Of a stretch of 60,428 nucleotides of DNA, positions 34,355-42,529 are shown one piece after another (the stretch's first letter is position 1; each line of letters opens with the position of its first letter). The notes beneath the pieces were generated by a model, which searched no databases, was not told the origin of the DNA, and saw nothing but the letters and a program-made list of their open reading frames with translations. The stretch spans positions 1 to 60,428 of the forward strand of contig CAZBNJ010000006.1 in NCBI GenBank assembly GCA_964493515.1. The letters are read 5' to 3'. This DNA is from CANRIN01 sp964493515. Lineage in GTDB: Bacteria; Bacillota; Clostridia; Oscillospirales; JAAYOS01. Both the position numbers and the translations under genes were made by a program.

Positions 34355-35673
34355 TGGCGGATTATCCGGTGTACGAGTTCGACCGCGAGGAATACGAAAA
34401 GCGAATGGCGTGGTTCCGCGACGCGCGGTTCGGAATGTTCATCCACTGGGGGCTGTACGCGATACCCGCGCGCGGCGAGTGGGTGCGGTCGATAGAGCGT
34501 ATGCCGGAGGAGGAGTATCTGCCGTTTTTCGACGAGTTCAACCCTAAGGGCTGCGATATGTGCGAGTGGGCGCGGATGGCAAAGCGCGCGGGCATGAAGT
34601 ACGCGGTGCTGACCGCCAAGCACCACGAGGGCTTCTGCCTGTTCGACACCGCGACCACCGACTTCAAATCTACCAACACGCCGTCGGGGCGCGACTTTGT
34701 GCGCGAGTTTCTCGACGCGTTCCGCGCGGAGGGGCTGAAGGTCGGGCTTTACTACTCGCTGCTCGACTGGCACCACCCCGACTATCCGCACTACGGCGAC
34801 GCGAACCATCCGATGCGCGGCGAGCCGTCGTATTCAAACGAAAACCGCGACTTTGACCGTTATCTCGACTATATGCACGAGCAGGTGCGCGAGCTGTGCA
34901 CAAACTACGGCAAGCTGGATATAATGTGGTTCGACTTCAGCTACGGCGACCTTCGCGGCGAGGCGTGGCGCGGTCACGAGCTTGTGAACATGGTGCGCGC
35001 GCTCCAGCCGGGAGTGATAATCGACAACCGCATCGAGGTCAGCGGCGAGGGCTTCGGCTCGCTCGCCGAGGGACATCCGAACCCGTGGCACGGCGACTTT
35101 GTAAGCCCCGAGCAGATAATCCCGCCGAACGGACTTCAGGACACGAACGGCGACGACCTCGTGTGGGAGGCCTGCGTGACGATGAACAACAACTGGGGCT
35201 ATACCGCAAACGACAAAAACTTCAAGCCCGCGTCGATGCTTATCCGCAAGCTGGTCGAGTGCGTGTCAAAGGGCGGCAATCTGCTGCTGAACGTCGGCCC
35301 GGACGCGAACGGACGCATCCCGCCCGAGTCGCGCGCGATACTTCGCGAGATAGGCGACTGGATGGAGCTGAACGGCGAGAGCATCCACGGCTGCGGCAAA
35401 TCGGGCATGCGAAAGCCGGACATCGGTCGGCTGACCCGCCGCGGGAACACGCTGTACTACCACGTCTTTGAGAACACCGTCGGAGCGATACCGCTTGAGG
35501 GACTGCGCCGCGAGCAGGTGAAGGCGGCACGGCTGCTGTCCACCGGCGCGGAGCTGCATCTGCCGCAGAACTGGATATACAACAACTACCCCGACGTGGT
35601 GTTCTGCGACCTCGGTCCAAGCCCGATACTTCCCGACAAAACGGATACCGTGATAAAAGTGGAGCTTCATTAA
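34354..35673 (+). CDS. GH29 alpha-L-fucosidase
   Basis: 439 aa from ATG 34354, overlapping the dehydrogenase stop; GAGGTGAAG provides the SD. GH29 marks: FGMFIHWGLYA at the N-terminus, YAVLTAKHHEGFCLFDT, and IMWFDFSYGD with nucleophile D194. No signal peptide, so it should release fucose from imported glycans inside the cell. C-terminal beta domain is short. The pair with a 2-hydroxyacid dehydrogenase and the operator-like promoter suggest an inducible catabolic unit. Confidence 0.92.
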   Translation: MADYPVYEFDREEYEKRMAWFRDARFGMFIHWGLYAIPARGEWVRSIERMPEEEYLPFFDEFNPKGCDMCEWARMAKRAGMKYAVLTAKHHEGFCLFDTATTDFKSTNTPSGRDFVREFLDAFRAEGLKVGLYYSLLDWHHPDYPHYGDANHPMRGEPSYSNENRDFDRYLDYMHEQVRELCTNYGKLDIMWFDFSYGDLRGEAWRGHELVNMVRALQPGVIIDNRIEVSGEGFGSLAEGHPNPWHGDFVSPEQIIPPNGLQDTNGDDLVWEACVTMNNNWGYTANDKNFKPASMLIRKLVECVSKGGNLLLNVGPDANGRIPPESRAILREIGDWMELNGESIHGCGKSGMRKPDIGRLTRRGNTLYYHVFENTVGAIPLEGLRREQVKAARLLSTGAELHLPQNWIYNNYPDVVFCDLGPSPILPDKTDTVIKVELH

Positions 35674-35677
35674 AAAC

Positions 35678-35692
35678 TGTAACCATTTGTAA
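35678..35692 (-). promoter_or_regulatory. TTACAA..GGTTACA box before the VanW gene
   Basis: On the minus strand it reads TTACAAATGGTTACA, that is two TTACA half-sites 10 bases apart, abutting the -35 box of the next promoter. It resembles the GGTTACAATGTGGTTACAA repeat at 7970-7988. Confidence 0.4.
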
Positions 35693-35693
35693 T

Positions 35694-35722
35694 TTGATTT
35701 TTTTGCCCTCGTAGATTATAAT
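35694..35722 (+). promoter_or_regulatory. Promoter of the VanW gene
   Basis: TTGATT (35694-35699), 17-base spacer, TATAAT (35717-35722). Confidence 0.65.
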
Positions 35723-35733
35723 ATAATCAGCAT

Positions 35734-35743
35734 NNNNNNNNNN
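35734..35743. other. Assembly gap (10 N)
   Basis: A second placeholder of exactly 10 N between the promoter and the VanW start, so the fucosidase-VanW adjacency is not proven. Confidence 0.99.
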
Positions 35744-35764
35744 TGTTTTGTGAGGTAGTTTGAA

Positions 35765-37588
35765 ATGGACAAAAATTCCAACACTCGCGGCGGAAGCCGT
35801 GTGGCGCCTGCCAAGAACAGCGGAACACGCGTCGCGCTCATCATCGCGGCGGTGGTCATTGTCGCGCTCTTTGCGGTCGCGGCGTGGTGGTGCGGATTTT
35901 ACGGAAATATATATCCCGGAGTGAGCGTCGCGGGCGTGGATGTCGGCGGAATGTCGACCGACGACGCGACGGCGAAGCTTGCCGAGGCGTTTTCCGGCGG
36001 GCAGGGAACGGTGACGATATCGAGCGAGGGCGAGACGATAGCGTCGTTTGACACCGCCGACATACGGCAGGACTTCGACCCGCAGACCGAGGCCGCAAGC
36101 GCGGCGAAGTACGCCTATGACTCGGTGCGCGAGAAGGGCATCGGCGCAAAGCTGGGCGCGCTGTTCGGAGGCAAGACCGAGCTGATACTGGAGGGTTCGA
36201 CCGACGCGGGCGCGATATCCGGCACGATATCCAAGCTCTGCGGCGGCATGACGACCGACGCGGTGGACGGCAGCTGGAAGGTGCAGGTGCGCGACAACGC
36301 GGAGGGCGATCAGATGGAGATAAGCGTCGGAAGCGAGGGAGTTCGCTACGACGCGGCTACGCTCGCGGCGGAGGTCGAGCGCCGACTGCTTACCGGCGAG
36401 TTCGGGGACGTGGACATCGCGGCGTATTCGTCGACGATAGAGCCGACGCCGGTCGACCTGGACGCGGCATATGCCGAGCTTCACGTCGAGCCGCAGGACG
36501 CGCAGCTCGTCAAGAACGAGGAGACCGGCGAGATGGAGATAGTGCCCGAGGTCATCGGCTATGACTTCGACCTCGCGGAGGCGAAGAAGCAGCTGGAGAG
36601 CGGCGAGGATTTCACCGTCCTGCTGAAGCGGAGCATCCCGGAGGTCACCGAGGAGAGCCTTCGCGCGACGATGTTCGAGGATCTGCTCGCCGAGTGCTTC
36701 ACCACGATGGAGAACAAGCTCAACTATGACCGCACCGGCAACGTGAGGCTGGCGGCGGAGGCGATAAACGGCACGATACTCATGCCCGGCGAGGAGTTCA
36801 GCTACAACAACACCGTCGGCGAGCGCACGGCGGAACGCGGCTACAAGAAGGCGTCGGTCTATCTGTCCGGCGGCATCGAGGACCAGCTCGGCGGCGGAAT
36901 CTGCCAGACCAGCTCGACGCTGTATATGGCGGTCATCCGCGCGCGCCTGGAGGTCACCAGCCGCAAGCCGCACAAATACTCGGTCGGCTACACCCCGCTC
37001 GGCGAGGACGCGACCGTCTACTGGGGCTCGCTCGACTTCAAATTCAAGAACAACCGCGAATATCCGGTCAAGATAGTCGCGTGGCAGGAGGGCTACGACA
37101 TCACCGTCCAGATATGGGGCACCGACGTGGACGGCTACAAGGTGGAGATAAGCCACGTCACCCACTCGTACACGCCGTTCAGCACGATACAGGAGGAGAA
37201 CCCCGAGCTGGAATACGGCAAGACCCGCCAGAAGGTGCAGGGACACTCGGCGTACTCGGTCACGACCTATGCCACGGTGACCGACAAGGACGGCAATCAG
37301 GTGGATTACTACAAGGTCGCGGACAGCAAGTATGTCCTGCTCAACCGCGTGTTGGAGGTCGGAACCAAGGGCGCGCCCGTGTCGACCGATCCGGATCCCT
37401 CGTCGATACCGGTGGTCGACCCGACCATGGCGCCGTCGACCGAGCCCACCGCGCCGCCCGCTGTGACGCCAACTCCGACACCTTCGACCGACCCGACGCC
37501 GGACACTACGTTCACCCCGGCGACCGGCGACATCCCGACCGCGTCACCCACAACGCCTGAGCCGCCATCGTCGGGTGGCGGGGAATGA
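35765..37588 (+). CDS. VanW family cell-wall protein
   Basis: 607 aa; TGAGGT precedes ATG 35765. One N-terminal membrane helix (about residues 24-45), then peptidoglycan-binding-like repeats of the YoaR type (GVSVAGVDVGGMSTDDATAKL near residue 53 and a second copy). The VanW domain (about 315-460) has NRTGNVRLAAEAINGTILMP-like and LGGGICQTSSTLYMAV motifs. A G5-like beta domain and a Pro/Thr-rich tail of about 65 residues (PTPTPSTDPTPD) that could span the wall follow. Exact activity of VanW is unknown; members occur near vancomycin-resistance and wall genes. Confidence 0.9.
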   Translation: MDKNSNTRGGSRVAPAKNSGTRVALIIAAVVIVALFAVAAWWCGFYGNIYPGVSVAGVDVGGMSTDDATAKLAEAFSGGQGTVTISSEGETIASFDTADIRQDFDPQTEAASAAKYAYDSVREKGIGAKLGALFGGKTELILEGSTDAGAISGTISKLCGGMTTDAVDGSWKVQVRDNAEGDQMEISVGSEGVRYDAATLAAEVERRLLTGEFGDVDIAAYSSTIEPTPVDLDAAYAELHVEPQDAQLVKNEETGEMEIVPEVIGYDFDLAEAKKQLESGEDFTVLLKRSIPEVTEESLRATMFEDLLAECFTTMENKLNYDRTGNVRLAAEAINGTILMPGEEFSYNNTVGERTAERGYKKASVYLSGGIEDQLGGGICQTSSTLYMAVIRARLEVTSRKPHKYSVGYTPLGEDATVYWGSLDFKFKNNREYPVKIVAWQEGYDITVQIWGTDVDGYKVEISHVTHSYTPFSTIQEENPELEYGKTRQKVQGHSAYSVTTYATVTDKDGNQVDYYKVADSKYVLLNRVLEVGTKGAPVSTDPDPSSIPVVDPTMAPSTEPTAPPAVTPTPTPSTDPTPDTTFTPATGDIPTASPTTPEPPSSGGGE

Positions 37589-37623
37589 CCGTTTGGGGCG
37601 GTCGCGTGAGACACCGAAAAAAC

Positions 37624-37681
37624 ACACTTTAAAAAATTTTTTCACTTTTGCAAAAAAGTGTTGCAATTTACAGCAAAGTGT
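37624..37681 (+). promoter_or_regulatory. Repeated heptamer AAAGTGT/ACACTTT before the BTAD gene
   Basis: ACACTTT at 37624-37630, AAAGTGT at 37655-37661 and AAAGTGT at 37675-37681. The two direct copies are 20 bases apart and flank the -35 box (TTGCAA at 37661). A TTCACTTTTGC segment at 37641 adds a further inverted match. SARP/BTAD proteins bind direct repeats near -35 boxes, so autoregulation is plausible. Confidence 0.4.
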
Positions 37682-37689
37682 GATAAACT
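37661..37689 (+). promoter_or_regulatory. Promoter of the BTAD regulator
   Basis: TTGCAA (37661-37666), 17-base spacer, TAAACT (37684-37689), about 55 bases before the start codon. Confidence 0.6.
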
Positions 37690-37746
37690 GATTTTGCGCG
37701 GGAGGGGAGACTCTCCGCCGACCGCGCACCTGGAGTGTGAAACAGT

Positions 37747-38949
37747 ATGAACGTACGGAAAGAGAAACTGAAAGTCAGGGCAAATCTGCTGGGAGGTTTC
37801 GAGACCATTATCGGAAGCGGCAAGCTGACCGAGGACATGAGCCGCTCGAAGAATATGTGGAATCTCTTTGCGTACATACTGCTGCACAGAGACAGGCTGA
37901 TACCGCTTGAGGAGCTCATCGAGGTGCTCTGGGGCGAGGACGACTGCAACAATCCGTCCGGCGCGCTCAAGACGCTGATGTACCGCACGCGGGTGCTGCT
38001 CGAACCGTTTACCGGCGGCAATGTACAGCTGATAAAGAGTCAGCGCGGCAGCTACTGCTGGAACAACGATGTCGAGTGTTCGGTGGACGCGGAGGAGTTC
38101 GACGTGCTCTGCCGCATGGCGAACGCGGCGAAGGACACCGACGAGAAGCTGAACTGCTACCGCTCGGCGGTGGCGCTGTACAAGGGTGCGCTGCTTCCCA
38201 AATTCTCAAGCGAGCTGTGGGTCGTGCCGCTGTCCACGCGCTATCACGGACAGTACATAGACGCGGTGCGCAAGCTGTCGGCGATACTTGCGGAACGCGA
38301 GCTGTACGACGAGATGGCGGACATCTGCGCACACGCGGTGGAGGTCGATCCGTACGACGAGGGCCTGCACGCGATGTACATACGGGCGCTGATGAAGCAG
38401 GGCAAGGACGCGTCGGCAATGGAGTATTACGACCGCACCACCGACATGCTCTACCGCAATCTGGGCATCCGCCCGAGTGAGGAACTCTCCTCGCTGTACA
38501 GAGAGATCATGCACGTCGGCAATTCGCTCGAGACCGATCTGGACGTGATCCTCGGCGGACTTCGCGAAGCCGCCGAACGACCGGGAGCGTTCGTCTGTGA
38601 CTACGGATTCTTCAAGGAGATATACCGCCTGGAAGTCCGACGCAGCATCCGCTCCGGAGCGTGCATCCACATCGCGCTTGTCACGATATACAACACGGAC
38701 GGAGAGACGCCGTCGTTGAATATACTGAACAAGGCGATGGACGCGCTGCTTGATCTGCTCGCCTCACGGCTCCGCCGCGGCGACGTGGTGTCCAGATACT
38801 CACCGAGCCAGTATGTGCTGATGCTGCCCACCGCGAACTTCGAGGACGGCTCGCACGTCATGGAGCGAATAGCCGAGGAGTACTACCGGCTCAACCGACG
38901 CAGCTACCTGACCATCCACTACAAGCTTCGTCAGATCCAACTCTATTAG
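37747..38949 (+). CDS. SARP-like regulator: winged helix + BTAD + degenerate GGDEF-like domain
   Basis: 400 aa from ATG 37747 (upstream ACCTGGAGTG). N-terminal OmpR-type winged helix (about 10-105: MWNLFAYILLHRDRLIPLEE, LIEVLWGEDD, KTLMYRTRVLL). Bacterial transcriptional activator domain of TPR-like helices (about 106-250: AEEFDVLCRMANAA, EVDPYDEGLHAMYIRALMKQ). The C-terminal 130 residues resemble a GGDEF fold (RRGDVVSRYSPSQYVLMLPT) but have SPSQY where GG(D/E)EF should be, so no cyclic-dinucleotide synthesis is expected. It lies 52 bases before the transglutaminase-pilus operon and probably regulates it; that link is inference. Confidence 0.85.
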   Translation: MNVRKEKLKVRANLLGGFETIIGSGKLTEDMSRSKNMWNLFAYILLHRDRLIPLEELIEVLWGEDDCNNPSGALKTLMYRTRVLLEPFTGGNVQLIKSQRGSYCWNNDVECSVDAEEFDVLCRMANAAKDTDEKLNCYRSAVALYKGALLPKFSSELWVVPLSTRYHGQYIDAVRKLSAILAERELYDEMADICAHAVEVDPYDEGLHAMYIRALMKQGKDASAMEYYDRTTDMLYRNLGIRPSEELSSLYREIMHVGNSLETDLDVILGGLREAAERPGAFVCDYGFFKEIYRLEVRRSIRSGACIHIALVTIYNTDGETPSLNILNKAMDALLDLLASRLRRGDVVSRYSPSQYVLMLPTANFEDGSHVMERIAEEYYRLNRRSYLTIHYKLRQIQLY

Positions 38950-39001
38950 GGTTCAGAACACCCCAATGTTTCGCCGACCGTCGGCGGAAAGGAGCGTTTT
39001 T

Positions 39002-39919
39002 ATGAAAAAGAAAGTCCTGATGATCGTGTCCGTGGTTCTTGTCGTCGCGCTTGCGATAGGTGTTGGCTGCTATGCCAAGCGCTCCGAACAGGCGACGACG
39101 AAGTCGCAGCTCGAGCTCAAGACCGGCGTTAAGACCTACAAGAACACAAAGTCGGAGATCGACGCGTCGAACATCGAAGAGGGCTTTGTGATGGTGCGCT
39201 GGCTGGGCGGCGGCGACAAGCGTATCAAAGTTCAGATAAAGAACGGCGATTCGACCACCTACACCTACAACCTGAACAACAAGGGCGACTTCGAGACCTT
39301 CCCGCTCAGCGACGGCGACGGCGACTACTCGGTCAAGGTGTTTGAGAACGTGAAGGACACCAAGTACGCGCAGGCGCAGTCGGTCAAGCTGACCGTCAAG
39401 CTCCGCGACGAGTTCCTGCCCTTCCTCTACTCGAACCAGTACGTCAACTGGACCTCGGACAGCGAGGCGGCAAAGAAGGCGACCGAGCTTACCAAGAACT
39501 GCAAGGACGATTTCGAGAAGGTCAAGGCCATCTTCGACTATGTCACGACCAACATCAAGTACGACTACGAGTTTGCGAAGAAGGTCAAGTCGACCAATCT
39601 CAGCGGATACATCCCGACGGTGGACACCACCATGTCCACGCAGAAAGGCATTTGCCTGGACTACGCCGCTCTGATGTGCGCGCAGCTCCGCAGCCAGAAC
39701 GTGCCCTGCAAGCTGGTGGTCGGATACGCCGGCGAGGTCTATCACGCGTGGGTGAACGTCTACACCAACGAGACCGGTTGGATGACCAGCCTCATCTACT
39801 TTGACGGCGAGAACTGGACGCTGATGGACCCGACCTTTACGTCGAACGCCAATGGCGACAGCTCGATACTGCAGTATATATCGGATGGCGGAAACTACAC
39901 CGCGAGGTATGCGTACTAA
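39002..39919 (+). CDS. Secreted or membrane-anchored transglutaminase-like protein
   Basis: 305 aa from ATG 39002, AAAGGAG upstream. N-terminal hydrophobic segment (residues 5-23) ending GVGC, a possible but non-canonical lipobox. The C-terminal half is a transglutaminase-like cysteine protease fold: Cys in STQKGICLDYAAL, His in YHAWVNVY, Asp in LMDPTF, all present, so an active triad is expected. The N-terminal 110 residues look like a beta-sandwich. The stop codon TAA shares a base with the pilC start (TAATG), so it is translationally coupled to the pilus genes and may process or crosslink pilins or surface proteins. Confidence 0.88.
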   Translation: MKKKVLMIVSVVLVVALAIGVGCYAKRSEQATTKSQLELKTGVKTYKNTKSEIDASNIEEGFVMVRWLGGGDKRIKVQIKNGDSTTYTYNLNNKGDFETFPLSDGDGDYSVKVFENVKDTKYAQAQSVKLTVKLRDEFLPFLYSNQYVNWTSDSEAAKKATELTKNCKDDFEKVKAIFDYVTTNIKYDYEFAKKVKSTNLSGYIPTVDTTMSTQKGICLDYAALMCAQLRSQNVPCKLVVGYAGEVYHAWVNVYTNETGWMTSLIYFDGENWTLMDPTFTSNANGDSSILQYISDGGNYTARYAY

Positions 39920-40956
39920 TGGGAAATAAACTGAAAAACGAAGAGATAGCCACTCTGTGCTATGAATTAGGACTGCTTACGGCGGCAGGCGTTACCCCCG
40001 AGGAGGGGGTACGTCTGCTTCTGCTCGATTCGGCGGGTGAGGCGGAGCGCGAGCTGCTCGGCGCGATACTCGTTCCGCTCGAGCAGGGGGAGGCGCTGTC
40101 CGCCGCGATAGCCGAGACCGAGAGGTTCCCGGACGACATGGTAAAGATGCTCGAGGCGGGCGAGGTCGGCGGAAGCATCGACACGACGCTGCACTCGCTT
40201 GCCGAGTATTACCGTCAGGAGGCGGAGCTTGAGCGCGGACTGCGCCGTGCGGTGCTCTATCCCGCTGTGATGGCTGCGGTGGCGGTGGCGGTGCTGCTCG
40301 TAATAACCGTCAAGGTCGTGCCCGCGTTCGGCGAGGTGTTTTCCGCGCTGGGATCGGGGCTGAGCGGCTCGGCGCAGGTGTTCCTGTCCGCCGCTACGAT
40401 ATGCGGATATGTGGCGCTCGGCATAGGCGGTGCGCTGCTCGTCGCGCTTGCGTGTGCCGCGATAGCGTGGCGACGCGGCGGCTACGAGACGATGATAAAC
40501 ATATTCGACCGCCTGTTTTTCCGTGGAGATCTGGCGCTGGAGACCGCGCGCAGTCGATTTGCCTCGGTGATGGCGATGCTCACCTCCAGCGGCATAGACC
40601 CGCTCGAGGCGATGGACCGCGCCGCCGAGTCGACCGCAAACAAGAGATTTATCCGTCGGGTGGGACACGCCGCCTCGATGTGTGAGCAGGGCGAGACCAT
40701 CGCCGCAGCGTGCGCGAGAACGGGTGCGCTCGGACAGATGGAGAGCGGACTGGTCGCCGCGGGCGGACGCGCGGGCTCGCAGGACAAGGCGTTTATGGAG
40801 GCGTCCCGCCGCAGTCACGAGCGCGCGGAGGAGATGACCGAGCGGATGAGCGCGCGCGTGGAGCCGATAATGGTCGTGTTCCTGGCGGTGGTCGTTGGAT
40901 TCGAGCTGCTGTCGGTGATGCTGCCGCTGCTCGGCATGATGAGCTCGATAGGATAA
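39919..40956 (+). CDS. pilC: Type II secretion/type IV pilus inner-membrane platform protein
   Basis: 345 aa GspF/PilC protein with two T2SSF domains (about residues 10-125 and 205-330), each a four-helix cytoplasmic bundle followed by membrane helices (about 112-132, 155-180, 315-340). Conserved LxxAGExxG-like motif at MLEAGEVGGSIDTTL in the first copy and GLVAAGGRAG in the second. Member of the operon 39002-43589. It anchors the pilus ATPase and pilin polymerisation. Confidence 0.92.
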   Translation: MGNKLKNEEIATLCYELGLLTAAGVTPEEGVRLLLLDSAGEAERELLGAILVPLEQGEALSAAIAETERFPDDMVKMLEAGEVGGSIDTTLHSLAEYYRQEAELERGLRRAVLYPAVMAAVAVAVLLVITVKVVPAFGEVFSALGSGLSGSAQVFLSAATICGYVALGIGGALLVALACAAIAWRRGGYETMINIFDRLFFRGDLALETARSRFASVMAMLTSSGIDPLEAMDRAAESTANKRFIRRVGHAASMCEQGETIAAACARTGALGQMESGLVAAGGRAGSQDKAFMEASRRSHERAEEMTERMSARVEPIMVVFLAVVVGFELLSVMLPLLGMMSSIG

Positions 40957-40972
40957 GTTTTCGGGAGAGCTT

Positions 40973-41308
40973 ATGGTTATTTTCAGACCAAAACCGAATT
41001 ATCTCAAGATAATAGCCGCGGCGCTGCTCGTCGTGGCTATCGTTGTCGCTGCCGCCTATGCGACCACGTCGGTAGGTGAGCGCGCATCGGACGAGGCGGC
41101 AAAGAACGTCGAGATAAGCCTGAACCGCGCGGTGGCACGGTGCTACGCCGCCGAGGGCGCGTATCCGCCCGATCTCGAGTACATCGCCGAGCACTATGGC
41201 GTTGACCCCGACCCCGAGCGATACATCGTCCACTATGAGTATTTCGGGTCGAATCTGCTGCCCTCGATAACCGTTATTCCGGCTGATCCGGAGAGGTCGC
41301 AGGCATGA
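40973..41308 (+). CDS. Small membrane-anchored pseudopilin-like protein
   Basis: 111 aa; GGGAG precedes ATG 40973. A single N-terminal helix (LKIIAAALLVVAIVVAAAYA) is followed by a short periplasmic-type domain beginning KNVEISLNRAVARCYAAEGA and YPPDLEYIAEHYG, the pattern of small major pilins and pseudopilins. The Gly(-1) and Glu(+5) of prepilins are not evident, so processing by a prepilin peptidase is uncertain. It overlaps the next ORF by ATGA. Confidence 0.75.
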   Translation: MVIFRPKPNYLKIIAAALLVVAIVVAAAYATTSVGERASDEAAKNVEISLNRAVARCYAAEGAYPPDLEYIAEHYGVDPDPERYIVHYEYFGSNLLPSITVIPADPERSQA

Positions 41309-41808
41309 GACTGAAACTGGGAGGCAGCGGCGAGACGATAGCCGCGATATTTCTGTTCGCAGCGGCGGCGCTGCTCATGTGCGGCGTGGTCGCCTTCGGC
41401 GCGGAGGGCTACGGCGTCATCCGCTCGAACACACAGAGCGACGCGGAGACCGCCGCGCAGTATATCGCGACCAAGGTACACGCATCCGACGCGGAGGACG
41501 CGGTGGAGGTGGACGTCACCGGCGGCAGGCTGTACCTGCACGAGTTCTACGGCGACGACCGCGAGTATGACTATGTGACCGAGCTGTACATATGCGACGG
41601 GAACCTGTGCGAGCTGTACCACGACGCGGAGATCGAGCTGGAGGATTCCGACGGACTGCCGGTCATACCCGCCGACAAGCTGTATGTGAGCGCCGACGAC
41701 GGCTTTTTTACCGTGATGATAACGAGCGGGAGGGAGACTCGAAGCGTGAGCTTCTCGCCGCGCTGTGGGTTTGAGACGGTCTACGGCAGAGGGGCGGTGG
41801 CGAGATGA
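41305..41808 (+). CDS. DUF4860 pilus-associated protein
   Basis: 167 aa, starting in a 4-base overlap. N-terminal membrane helix (about 12-32) after MRLKLGGSGET, then a beta-rich domain with DVTGGRLYLHEFYGDD and TELYICDGNLCELY. It matches my recollection of DUF4860, a family found in Clostridia pilus loci. Probably a minor pilin. Overlaps the next ORF by 4 bases. Confidence 0.75.
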   Translation: MRLKLGGSGETIAAIFLFAAAALLMCGVVAFGAEGYGVIRSNTQSDAETAAQYIATKVHASDAEDAVEVDVTGGRLYLHEFYGDDREYDYVTELYICDGNLCELYHDAEIELEDSDGLPVIPADKLYVSADDGFFTVMITSGRETRSVSFSPRCGFETVYGRGAVAR

Positions 41809-42188
41809 GCAGACGACCCAACCGCTCGTATATGCTGCTTGAGATAATGCTGTCGCTGCTGATATTTGCCGTGGCCGCGTGGATATGTCTGGCTCTGTTC
41901 GGAGCGGGCGCAAAGGCGTCGCAGCGGGCGGACCAGCTTGCCAACGCGCCGCAGATATGCGCAAGCGCCATCGAGCGTGCCCGGTCGGAGGGCGACGGCG
42001 TTGAGATGTACTATGACAAGGAATGGCAGCCGCTCGGATATCAGCCGAAGGAGGGCTACGGAGTGCGAATGAGCCTTTCGGAGGACGGCGTGCTCGTGGA
42101 GGCGACCGCCGAGCTGATAAGCCTTGAGGACGGCGAGACGGTGTACACGCTTACGACCGCGTGGCTGTCGGGGGAGGTGTCGCGATGA
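41805..42188 (+). CDS. Prepilin-like protein (minor pilin)
   Basis: 127 aa. The N-terminus RRPNRS-YMLLEIMLSLLIF has the class III prepilin look: short basic leader, then a helix with Glu at +5, but Ser instead of Gly at -1. The C-terminal domain is small and beta-rich. It overlaps both neighbours by 4 bases, like minor pilins of the GspI/PilV kind. Confidence 0.8.
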   Translation: MSRRPNRSYMLLEIMLSLLIFAVAAWICLALFGAGAKASQRADQLANAPQICASAIERARSEGDGVEMYYDKEWQPLGYQPKEGYGVRMSLSEDGVLVEATAELISLEDGETVYTLTTAWLSGEVSR

Positions 42189-42529
42189 AGCGGGTATCCC
42201 CGATAGGCACGGTGACGATAATCACCGCGATAATGGTGCTCTGCATGACGGTGTTCGCGGCGCTGGCATACTCGTCGGGAATGGCGGAGTATCGGCTGAG
42301 CAAGAGCGGCGCGGAGGCTGTGGAGGCATACTACGCGGCGGACAGGATAGCGGCGAGGACGGTCGCAGAGGCGATCGAGCAGGAGGAGGACGCGATAACG
42401 GAGGACATCCCCGCCGGCACTCGCCAGACGCTGCACATCGAAGTTGAAATTGACGGCGGTAAGGCGCGTATCATCGAGTGGCGCACCGTCGCGGACGCGG
42501 AAGAAGAGGAGGTTATGTTCTTTGACTGA
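42185..42529 (+). CDS. Pseudopilin-like protein without Glu5
   Basis: 114 aa from ATG 42185. MKRVSPIG-TVTIITAIMVLC: a Gly at the putative cleavage site and a hydrophobic helix, but no Glu at +5, as in tip pseudopilins of the GspK/PilX kind. Then a helical KSGAEAVEAYYAADRIAARTV segment, typical of PilX_N proteins, and a short beta region. Its 3' end overlaps pilT by 8 bases. Confidence 0.75.
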   Translation: MKRVSPIGTVTIITAIMVLCMTVFAALAYSSGMAEYRLSKSGAEAVEAYYAADRIAARTVAEAIEQEEDAITEDIPAGTRQTLHIEVEIDGGKARIIEWRTVADAEEEEVMFFD

